Assembly (NCBI GenBank): GCA_025267735.1
Contig: CM046303.1
Coordinates: 34,076,380-34,140,379, forward strand
Length of the DNA: 64,000 nucleotides
Reading direction: 5' to 3'
Source of the DNA: Mactra quadrangularis
Taxonomy: Eukaryota; Mollusca; Bivalvia; Venerida; Mactridae
A model generated the notes under the pieces. The model saw only the letters and a program-made list of their open reading frames with translations, did not search any database and was not told the origin of the DNA. Of this stretch, positions 13,501 to 25,500 are shown piece after piece. Position 1 is the first letter of the stretch; each line of letters starts with the position of its first letter. Both the position numbers and the translations under genes were made by a program.

Positions 13501-16500
13501 TTTACTTTCACTTGTATGTTGGCATTGTGTTGGTATTGCCTGTGTGACATTTAAAGAAATGGTAAGCATTATATCTATACAGTGCCCCAGTCTAATAATC
13601 TTAGAACAAAATTTTGTTGTTATTTTTTAGTTGTATAGTCCGACTATATTAACCTGAGCTTGACCTTTATGCAAAAATATATTAAACTCAGTATTAACCG
13701 TCTATTTTTGTCTTGGTTTGTAAATCCCGTTTAATCTGGAGCTTTCGGCAAAATACACATACTGAACAATTGATTTTGTTTTTATTAGAATAAATACTTC
13801 GAAACTGAGCCACAATATTGCGGACTTACTTGTGTCCCCCTAAATTAATGAGTCCTAAATTAAAAGTACTGTAGCAAGCCATGTTTACAAAATTGATTTA
13901 TAATCACTTAGGTTGTTATAAAAAAGTGTATAGCCGTATAATTATGTGCTTACGGAAACTCACGATTTAATGTAAGTGAAGTGTGTAATTATTATAATTA
14001 GGTAGTTCAAGCTCAGGTAAATATTGTCGCACTATAACTAAATGAAGAATCATAAAAAGAATAGTATTTAAAGGACAAACCAAACAAAAAAAAAGTCATC
14101 TGAGCAAATGCCAAATATGTCAACTACATTTAGTTTATCATCATATGGTTCAAACTATGTTCCATAGTCAAGAATTAATCACCATAAAATGATTTATGAA
14201 TGTATGATCATTTTTTCTTAAAATTTAACTTGTCCTAGAAATTTTGAAGGAACAGAACAGATCAGATACTTTATTTCAGTAACATAATACAAAAGCATCT
14301 TGTTACAAACAATTCAATATAAACAATGTATCAGTTCTGTACTGTTTAAAGGGCACTGTATATCTTAAGCTCTTATTTAAAATATTTGACTACAGTGGCT
14401 GAAAGTTGAGCGCGTGGTCCTTGTTCTGCTCTTGTAATGTGAACACTTCCTTTACTTGTTCCCTCAACCATCACAACAACCCTCGTCCCATAGTTGTCAT
14501 AGCAACAAACTTCATTCACAGATTGTTGACTTGCTTAAAATTAAATAAAAGAAGTTTGGATGGTTTTTTTTGTTGTTGGGTTTAATGCTGAAGCAGCACA
14601 TTGTATTGATTATATAAGGGATCAGTCAGCCCGCTCACTCCTCCTGGAAATGCTGCATCTCTGGATTTAGCTGTTTATCAGTTACTTAGGCACATACTTC
14701 CTTCAGTGACTGACGACTGCCCTACATGATTAAGTTTCAGTGGTAGGAGGGAGAATAGTCCTAAAAATTATTCATTAGCAAACTCCCTGAAAGTTTGCCT
14801 TGTCTTGGAATGAAACCCTTGACCCTTGATCAGGGACTAAACTGGACTTGAAATCCATTAAAAATAATTGGATGTAAAGGTACAGTCCCATAAACTTAAA
14901 AATAGCCGTGAGGGCATGGTACCGGTGCTGTGAGATTAAGCTCCGCAAAGACCCGTACAAACTCTTGCATACCCGTACAGACTGTTAAGTTTTTACCAGG
15001 GTCCATGAGATGAGCTGTGGTTACACGTATCAGTTTCAATGTCAAATTGTGAAAAAAAATCTTGGCTGAGTATGGATTAAACTTCCATATCTTCCAGCTA
15101 CGGCTCTGTACGGGTGTGTTGTTTTGTGCCATGTGCGCACTGTCTCCTTAATACACAAGGCTTCCCACAGCCTACGGCTGTCTGCAGGTACGGCCGTAAC
15201 AAGCCACGATTTTATGGGACTGAGGCATAACATGTTATGGTTTCTATATACTAATAATTATAATATTCCTCTTTCTACAATCTGTATGATATATGTTGCT
15301 ATGGTAACTAAACCCTTATCTGTTTGGGACATTGATAAAAACATGATAAGGCTATTTTAAGTTGCTCTTATTTCATTATTTAAGGGCTATATCATTACTA
15401 AATGGCAGACAGAGATGCATTATGGTCAAATTATTCCATGGGAACAGGTTTTTTTGGTCTTTTCCAACCTTTAATTAGCATTTCATATCAGTTATTTTTT
15501 TGAATTGAGGTCTAAAGTGCTAGTACATTTGAGTGATTGAAAATAGGCTTTCCTGTCAGTTTTGTAACATTCTGTCCCTACTCAACCCCCATCAACAGAG
15601 GGGAGGACATTTTCCTTTTGGGACCTTTCTGGGCAATTTTTTGGTAGGGGAGGCAGGCAAAAAAAGGATCATTTAAGGCAACTTTTCTTATGTGAAATTT
15701 ACAAAACGTGGTCATTTCTAGTCCAGTGGTGGCCATTTTGAATGAGGTGGTTAATCATGTAAAAACTCCAGTAAAGGGTTAGCAATGACATTCAAAGGTA
15801 TATCTGTGAATAAAAAAACACATATGGGTTCACTTGAGATATTTATCTAACTAATCGTTATCTTTAACATTTATACAATTGTTCATAGAAGAAATAATTA
15901 TGTATAAACATTAAACAATCATTCTGTCTTTTATCAATTTATAGAAAAATAACTTTTTCTCCTTTAAGTTCTGGTCAAAATGCTTAGATTTACTTTTTAT
16001 GAAAACTGTTTTTGAACTAATCTTTATTTGATTTGGATCATTTTCTCCACAAATAATTATGTTTAGTTAACTGCTACAATGAATCATTCTGACTGAATAC
16101 TTCTGTACTATCTCTAACCTAATACTTTATATAAATATCACACTACAGAGGATGATAGAACAGAACCTTCACTCGAGACAAGTAATGTCAATTGAGGCTT
16201 CAACCAAGGTTGACATTACTTGTCAAGGGTGAACATTTCGTTCTATCACCCTCTGTAGTGTGGTATTTATTTTATTATACCAAACAACAAAAATCAGAAA
16301 TTGTTGACAATTCAATGGCACAAACTGTTTAATTTTATCTGTTTTATTTGCTTCTAAACTTGAAGACATTTTTACACAGTTTAAGTTTGTTGTTTCCTAA
16401 AAAGCAAGCGTCTGCGCACGGGAGGTAACTCAGATTAAATGGCTAAAAACCTGAGTCCAGATATTAGCAAACTCCAACGCAGTAGTCTCCCATCACTTTA

Positions 16501-19500
16501 AGCGGGCTGATAGGTAATGTCCAGAGGGTGCCATTACGAATTGTCACCCGGTGACGTCACATTAGGCTATATAGTAAACAAATCATGTGAGGTATAATAA
16601 TATATTTTGTTGTTTTTATCTGTGATGTTTTGATGTTGTGAGATGCTTTCCTTTATAATTACAATTTTGATTTCTGCTGTTTTAATATTTACAGTCATGA
16701 CCTTGCTTAATTTTGATCTGTATGTGCTTAGAAAAGTATTGACTTTCATTGCCTTGAAAATTGTTATTTTATGTTAAAAATGAATTGCTTTATTCTCAGC
16801 ACCATATATTTTGCTTTTGTTATGCCATGATGTTAGGGTTTTTTCTTTTAAATTATATAAATAGGGGCTGTTTACAGGTGCTTATCTTTTTTGAAACTAC
16901 TTAGAAATGGAACATTAGTACTCAAATTTTGGAGTTTATTTTGGATATTACTGTTTATATACTAAATACCCATGGCCATTTTCCGAAATTTTGAAAATAG
17001 CCCTGGATTTGAGCCTGTTATTTTTGTGTTAAATAGAGAAGTTCACCCTTATTTAACACTGGTGCTGGTGGATACTGGTGATACGTTATTTTGCTTTTTT
17101 ATTCATGTTTTCAATACCGGTAATTATAGCTGGCCTCTTTGGAAAATCTTTTAAAATCCATATTTTTGCAAAAATCTTTACAAGCCTTCAGTTTTGCATA
17201 AATTCTTTAAAACCTTTAATTTTGCGAAAAAGTCTTTTGAAACCTTCTCTTTTCCAGGAAACTTTTAAAAATTTAGAAAAAAAGTATTTTCAGCATAAAA
17301 CCTTATTTAAAAGAGTCTACCATTTGATGTTGTTGTTTATATTGTGTTCCTGTTTTTATTGTAATTGCTTATACATTTAGTACAAAGTAGCATGCTTTGA
17401 AATATATAATTATATATCTTGGATCATTTTCATAAGTCACTGGTTTCATTAGAAATTTATCTGACTGTTACAATTTTGTTTAGTTAGATATCCTAGTGAG
17501 TTGATTTTTGTCTGATGAATTGTTGAATTCAAAGCAAGTAGGGTGTTGTAAGAACTTTATTTGTTCAGCAATCTTGAATTCCAGTGTGTCCTTTTGGGAT
17601 CACAAAATACTTTTTTGACTATTTTTCTTCTTAATGCTATATCAAGTAAGGCACTTGCGCAGATATGCACCAAGTCTTAATGATTAAAAGTTGACATCAA
17701 GAGGTCTAAGCCTCTTCAGTAACTGTGACTATGTTTACAGATAGCAGTGATGTCACCACTTTTATATTAAAAAACATACGTAACTGAACCAAATGTTAGT
17801 TAAAATTAAATGTAGAAAACATTAGCTTGAATATGAAGCATTTTGAGTTTTTGCCCAATCCTTAAAGTATGGGTAGTTAAGATTTTATGTTGTAAATTTC
17901 AGCTAAACAAACACCTGTTATTATAATGCCAGGTAAGATCTGATGTTGTTTGTTGACAACATTGGTTCCTGTATGGTTGAGTGTAGTAAATGATCAGTGA
18001 AAATTGTCTTGATGCTCTTTCTGTTCATTATTTTATCATTATTGTAGCTTCATGGTACACATACATTGTGACATATTGTGATTTGTGAGGTTCATAATAT
18101 CATGAAAACACGCTGTCAAGTAAGGTTTTTGTGTCTCCTGAAAAGGCGAAGGGTTACTTGGCATCAGCAGTGGTGTCCCCTATTTACTTGTCTCACAGGT
18201 AGATAGATCTTATTGTGGTGAAGTGCAATGCACAAGAACCACAACTCACTGCCTCACAATTTTGGAGGTAATGGCCTTTGTTGTATTTTATTGACCAGAG
18301 CATAAGAAGTGGGCACTGCACATTATCCAATTAACTATGGTAAAGTAATAAAAAAGTTATGGAAGAAAAACTTACTTAAACTGTGTATTTTTGATTGTTT
18401 GGCCTTCACTGATCACAAAAAGCCATGTGGTTTAGGCACCATGAGTATTAATTGTTTTAATTTAAGTATCTTTTGACTTCAGTTTGGTCATTTGATGAAA
18501 CTTAGTGTCTGTACATTATTTAGTGATTTTTTTGCCTACTTGACTTATTTTTTTCTTTAAATTAAAAAATCTTATTTTCTTATTTTTGATATTTTCTTAA
18601 AATTTCTATGTTATTATCATAAGTTTTTGTTCTTATTATTTCGTACATATAATTTTGGTCGCATGAATCTGCAATTTTTCTAAATTCTTGCAACATTGTG
18701 TTTTAAATATAAAAAACAGATATATGTATGTCTACATGTTTACAGTCATGTATTCTAGCTTATTGGTATATTTCAACTGTTAGTGGCGCATACATTAACC
18801 TGACTGATTTTAATACTTGATTATTGATATTGAGTACACAATATACTTTAGTGAGCATTTAAATCAGCCGGGTTAAATGTATAGGCCACTTACAGTTAAA
18901 TAGAATGTATTATTATTTGTTTTACATGTGTAATTTATGTATCGCAAATTGATAAATGGTGATATTATGTAAACTAAGGTTTCAATTAAGAAGAATGCTA
19001 ACTCCATGTTATCATGATAGGTATCGGCATTATCATGTAATAAATTAGAGTAATACTATTGCATGTTTTCAGTATCCAGGTGACAATTAATGAAACAGAA
19101 TCCACAGCAGGATTCTGTAGACAATATTGGTATGCTTATCTCCCTTGTTATAACATGAAGCTTCTTTCAAAGTTTTTTGTCTGTCAGTATATGAGATATA
19201 ACAATCATAACATGTAAATTTCAAAGTTTATCATACCCCCCCCCCTCCAAAAAAAACAACTTTGTTTGGGGATATATAGGAGTTAGCTTGTTTGTAGGTT
19301 GGTTGGTCTGTAGCTTTTAATTGTTCTCTCAATGCCTCTGCACCTATTGTACAGATTTGATTCAAACTTCAAACATAGACCCAGTGTAATAGTCATTTTT
19401 TCCCCTGCCCAGTTTTTTCCCCAGGGAAGAAACTGACTTGTCAGTTTTTTTCCCTCAGGAAGAACTGGGCTGGCCAGTTTTACCCCCGGGAAGAACTGGG

Positions 19501-22500
19501 CTGGCCAGGTTTTTCCCTAGTCAGTCTTTTCCTCAACCCAAGTTAAGATTTTCTCTACATAATTCTTTTCTAACTTTCTAAAAAAATACTTATATCAATG
19601 ATTTATGTTATGAAAACAGTTTTTTAGTGTCTTTAAACTGCTTATAAAGTCTTTTACATACCCCAGTCAGTTTTCCCCCCACCCTAGTCCAGTTTTTCCC
19701 CCGTCTAATTTTTTTTTAAATGGTGGAAATTCTTTGTATAAAGTCATTTTAAACTTAAAATTTAACTCTTAAATTGCTCTAAAATGCTTTCGGATCAATT
19801 TATATGATATATTGAATTAATTGTGTTTTGACAGGTTATTGTTTTGTTGGGTTATTGAGAATGTTATAAAACTTGTGGAGAAAGTTTTTGTGGGGGGGGG
19901 GGGAGGGGGAACTGACTAGTCATTTCTTTTCCGGGGTAAAACTTGGCTGGCCCAGTCCTTCTCTGGGGGGGAAACTGACTGGGGGAAAAACTGGCCTGTT
20001 ACACCGGTATTAAGCAGACATGTGCGTATCCCATTTTGTTTATGGTCCATTGATTTTAGCAGAGTTATGGCCCAACCAATAGCAATTGCTTGACTAACAC
20101 CTGTTGGGGGTATTCATCACATTCAGTGATAGGTCTAATTAATATTAAGATTTTATTCTTCTAAATAAGTACAAAAATTACGTACCAGTATATTTCATTG
20201 AATCCTGTATGTAGACATTTTAAATGTGCTGGCCAGCTAGCTCAGTTGGTACCACACAAGTCTTCTGATTGAGTGGACCTACATTCAGGTTAAAACAAGT
20301 AAGACTTCTTATTGCATTTAAGTAATAACATGTCTGTATTATTTTTCTGTCCTAGACATTCTCATTCTTATCAAAGTAAAGCATTTACAGGGTTCTACAC
20401 TAGTTGTTTTTACCAGAAATCATGATGGAAAGATTCTTCCTTATTGTTAGGTAATTCCTCTAAAAAAGACAAAGATTTAAGATAGCAATAGCAGTCACAT
20501 CTTGTGATAAAAAATTTATGAAGCCTCAAGAAAAGGGCATTTTTATACGCCCGTTTTGAAAAAACGGTCGTATTATGTTATGCTGTTGTCCGTCTGTCCG
20601 TCTGTCCGTCTGTCCGTCTGTCCGTCCGTGGACAATTGCTTGTCCGGATGATAACTCAAGAAAGGATGAACCTAGGTTCCTCAAATTTTATCTGTTGATA
20701 GCCCTTGGGTGGAGGAGGTTCCCTATTGATTTTGAGACCCCAGGGTTAAAGGTCAAGGTCACTGGGACTTAAAATAGGTAAAACTTGTCCGGACAATATC
20801 TGAACCACCAATGTACCTAAGTTCACCAAATTTAATGTAAGAGTAGCCCATGTGTCAAAGATGTTCCCTATTGGTTTTGGGGCCCCTGCGTCAAAGGTCA
20901 AGGTCACAGTGGCATCATATGGGAAAAAAACTTGTCCTGACAATAACTTAACAACAAATCTACCTAGGATCACCAAATTTTATGTGAGAGAAGCCCATGT
21001 GTCAAGGATGTTCCCAATCGGTTTTGGGGCCCCTGGGTCAAAGGTCAAGGTCACAGGGACATCAAATTGGAAAACCTTGTCCGGACCATAACTCAACAAC
21101 GCCTGTACCTAGGTTCACCAAATTTTATGTAAGAGTAGCCCATGTGTCAAAGATGCGCCCTATAGGTTTATGGGGCCCCAGGTTCAAAGGTCAAGGTCAC
21201 AGGGGCATTATATGGAAAAACTTTGTCCGGACAATAAATGAAACACCAATGTACCTAGGTTCACCAAATTTCATGTGAGAGTAGCCCATGTGTCAAGGAT
21301 ATGCACTATTGATTTTGGGGCCCCTGGGTCAAAGGTCAAGGTCACAGTGGCATCATATTGAAAAACATTGTCCGGGTAATAACTCACTAATGACTGTACC
21401 TAGGTTCACCAAATTTCATGTGAGAGTAGCCCATGTGTCAAGGATGTACCTTATCAGTTTTGGGAAAACAGGGTTAAATTTAAATCTTAAACCAGAAGAT
21501 ATCAAATTACCAAGCTGTGACTTCAAATGTTCTATCAATATGTTTATAAAGTCAAAATGGCAAACAATGAAACACTTGTCCAGACAATAACTGAACCACC
21601 AATGTACCTAGGTTCTCCAAATTTTATGTGAGGGTAGCCCTTGGGTAAAGGTTATGCCCTATTGGTTTTAAGGCTTCTGGGTCAAAGGTCAAGGTCACAG
21701 GGGCATCATATTGAAAAACCTTGTTTGGACAATTACTCATCAACGACTGTACCTAGGTTCACAAAATTTTATGTGAATGTAGCCCTTGTGCCAAGGATGT
21801 TCCCAATAGGTTTTGGGGCCCCAGACCCAAAGGTCAAGGTCACAGAGGCATCATATGGAAAAACCTTGTCCAGACAATAACTGAACAACCAATGTACCTA
21901 GGTTTACTAAATTTTACGTGAGAGTAGCGGAAGTGTCAAGGTTATGCTCTATTGGTTTTGGGGCCCCTGGGTCAAAGGTCAAGGTCACAGGGGCATCATA
22001 TTGAAAAACATTGTCCGGGTAATTACTCAACAATGACTGTACCTAGGTTCACCAAATTTCATGTGAGAGTAGCCCATGTGTCAAGGATGTGCCTTATCAG
22101 TTTTTGGAAAACAGGGTCAACTTTAAACCTTCAACCAGAAGATATCAAATTACCAAGCAGTGACTTCAAATGTTCAATCAATATGTTAACAAAGTCAAAA
22201 TGGCAAACCATGGAAATAATGCTATATTTAATAAGTAACATGAATTTAGTTCACCAAATTTTATGTGAGGGTAGCCCATGTGTCAAGGATGTTCCCAATT
22301 GGTTTTGGGTCAAAACTCGGTCAAAGATTGAGGTCACAGGGGCATCATGTGGACAATCCTTGTCCAGACAATAACTTAATATGTAATGTGTTGATAGCTC
22401 TTTGGTATTGGATGTTCTCTTTTGATTTGGAGACCCCAGGGTCAAAAGTCAAGGTCACAGGGACTTAATTCATATTGAAACATTTTCGGGACAGTAACTC

Positions 22501-25500
22501 AATAATGATTGTACCGACATTGTAGGTTTTCCAAATTTTATTTAAGGGGAGCCTTAATGTCTAGCATATGCCCCTTTTGTTTTAGGTCCCTGGGTTAAAG
22601 GTCAAAGTCACAAGAAAAATCATGAGGAAAAACCTTGTCCAACAACCAACTTTACCTGAGATCACCAAATTTTATGTATCAATACTCTTTGGGTCAAGGG
22701 CGAGAACTTGTGGTTCTGAGGCCCCAGGGTCAAGATCACTGGAAGTTTGTATGGGAAAACTTTGTGTCGGTGATAACTCAACCATGGCTGTACCTAGGTT
22801 CTCAAAATCTTTGCTTTGGATAGCCCCCAGTTAAGGATGGGACCTATTCTGAGATCCCAGGGTCATTGGTCAAGGTCACAGGGACTTCATATGAGATAGA
22901 ACACAGCATGGACTGCACACGGGCGTATAATGCCCCGCCCAGCGGAGCTCTTGTTTATTTAATTTTACTGGGTTTTACAATTTAGGTCATTTTACATGTC
23001 CAGCGCACCTAACCTAGCTTTCCTGGACAATTGTCTATAACCAGTACTCACCTACCCTTGGCCAAGGCCAGAAACTTCTCCATATACCTTATTAATGATG
23101 GAAAATTGACATTATTGTCATATTTTCATGGAAGGGTATAACCTCCCCAGTCGGGATTAGAACCCGTACCCCCTAAGAGACATGAGTTTCCAAATACCAG
23201 TGCGCTACCAACTGAGCTTTCGACTCGGGTACGCGCATTTTTAGGGATTCTGGTGGAACCCCAAGCTAAGTATTGCAGGTTTTCCTCCAGGAGGCCTGAA
23301 TACGTTATGAATAAACTAAACTAAACTCCAGAGTTTATGGGATCCTCAGAATCCCGGGAGACTGTTTGTGTAGAATCCTTATTTGATTACTTTACCTTTG
23401 ACCTGTATCAATATCATACTTTAAAAGGAGCTCCTGACAGTTTGATGAGAGGCTAATTAACTATGATAGGGGTATCTAATGGTTAATATCTTTTGAAATT
23501 GTTTGCTAGAAATTAGTGATAATTAGTTTTATCTGATCTTTATATAACAATAATAAATTTGATATTAATATGGAGTTATGGTTCTTGATTTTAACTTGGT
23601 AGTGTTCTCTGCTGGGAATCAGAATTAATCATTATTAGAAAGGAGTAAGGCTTTTTTATACGATTGAGTGAAATTTTATTAGATATTTGTCCTATTGTAG
23701 TTAGATTTGTGTCATTTTCATGAACAAGTTTTGCATTTTAAAATAGGAACTCAATTTGAATACAGTATTAATTCCCATCACCACTATGGCAGACTTTGAT
23801 CTTTATATAACAATAATAAATTTGATATTAATATGGAGTTATGGTTCTTGATTTTAACTTGGTAGTGTTCTCTGCTGGGAATCAGAATTAATCATTATTA
23901 GAAAGGAGTAAGGCTTTTTTATACGATTGAGTGAAATTTTATTAGATATTTGTCCTATTGTAGTTAGATTTGTGTCATTTTCATGAACAAGTTTTGCATT
24001 TTAAAATAGGAACTCAATTTGAATACAGTATTAATTCCCATCACCACTATGGCAGACTTACCACTAAATATCTGTAAAAATATTAGAAGATCCGTCTAGA
24101 TGTACAGGTTTACAGGACAGACTTGTGGCAATTTTCAATTTATCAAAATATGCAAAATGTCTTTGGTCCTGTAAAAATGGTTACGTCCTGTAAAATTTTG
24201 ATCTTTACTGGACCTACTGTCCTGTAATAAACCGTTAAGTTTCGCAGTGACTGATATTTGATTTCTGAAGAAATTCCCTCAAAGGGAAAGACAATTTAGC
24301 AGTACGATATTTTGTGTGATATAAATGATGTTAATGATGGTTTTAGGGAACTTTTCTCACTAATGTTTTTATTGAAGTGTTTGTTCTAAATACATTTTTA
24401 TTTTAATTGATTTTATAATTTCGGTTTTTTTTCACTTTTTCTCATTATTTTGATATTTTCAGTCTATTGTCTAGTTTATAGTACAATTTTTGTTTTTCAG
24501 TATAAGTACAATGTATTTTTATTCGTTTAATTGGTAAAAAGTTAGTTACCACTTTTGTAGAAAATTGTATTTTGCCTGCTTGACATTTTGTTATACAATA
24601 GTAACATAGGCTTAATATGATTTTAGATGTAAGGTATTTTGTAACTGTAAACCTCTTAAAAATATTGACATTTATATTTAATTCAATTCATGAGGTGTAC
24701 TTATAATAAATGTGCTATGAAAATGATTCTCTACATTATAATAAATTTATTCATAACGTATGTATTTTTATTTCATGTGTAAATCAATGTATTTATAAAA
24801 TAACCATCTAGTCAAAATAAATGTTTGTCTGTTTTTCTCAACTTTCAGAGTTAGAATAATTTCATAGTGACTGAATATATATTTTCTTACATAAATACCA
24901 GGCAATGCTGCTTGATTGGCAAGCATTAAACTGCCAAGCTATTTGTCTCTATTCTAAGACTTGCTATCAGTATAATTATCTTGATTTTTATACAATGACT
25001 ATATGAACACAAGAAGTTTCTGTGATATTATTCATGTTTTGATAATTGAGAAAAAAGCAACTGTTCAAATGTTGTATTCAAATCCATGTATATTATAAAA
25101 TACATTTTGTCATCATTATTTCAGAACGTGGTGAGGATGGTAAAGTACAAAACAGTAATTATTGTGATTTTTGTCTTGGTGATGCTGATGAGAATAAGAA
25201 GACAGGAGAAGCTGAAGAATTAGTATCTTGTAGTGACTGTGGTAGATCTGGTATGTACTACTACTAGTTGCTATGGTTACATTTAGTTTTGAACCCTGGT
25301 GGATAGCGCAGTTAGTAGCGCTCCGGGATTGGAATCTTGTGTCCCAAAGGGGGTACAGGTTTGAATCCCACCTGAGGAGGTTATATCCTTCCATGAAAAT
25401 TTGACAATAATGTAAATTTACCTCCATTGATTAGATAATGTGGAGAAGTTTCCGGCCTTGTGGAAAGGTAGGTGAGTACTGGTTATAGACAAGGGTCCAG

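Larger units (their letters stand above)
20388..23380. mobile_element. CAGGG-type inverted-repeat element split by later insertions
   Basis: Left end CAGGGTTCTACAC at 20388 and right end GTGTAGAATCCTT ending 23380 are inverted copies, flanked by ATTTA (20383-20387) and ATTTG (23381-23385). The interior is taken up by the tandem element 20544-22929 and a SINE at about 22995-23240, both presumably later insertions. Confidence 0.55.

Noticed and set aside
14775..15360. Cluster of overlapping ORFs on both strands
   Set aside because: They coincide with a GC-richer MITE (14883-15222) and lack protein-like composition or splice context.
17078..17380. 100-aa [12 protein letters not shown]...
   Set aside because: AT-rich, F/K/L-biased translation of intronic DNA with no conserved motif.
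20588..20630. Regular GTCCGTCT repeats considered as a CRISPR-like array
   Set aside because: Simple microsatellite with no spacers, in an animal genome.
20575..22834. Many 60-140 aa ORFs with repeated [14 protein letters not shown] peptides
   Set aside because: They are translations of the 145-bp tandem array; the frame shifts from unit to unit and no splice or start context supports coding.
25299..25372. Possible tRNA gene (box A and box B present)
   Set aside because: No proper acceptor stem or anticodon arm, and the same head plus a shared body recurs at four places, so it is a SINE.
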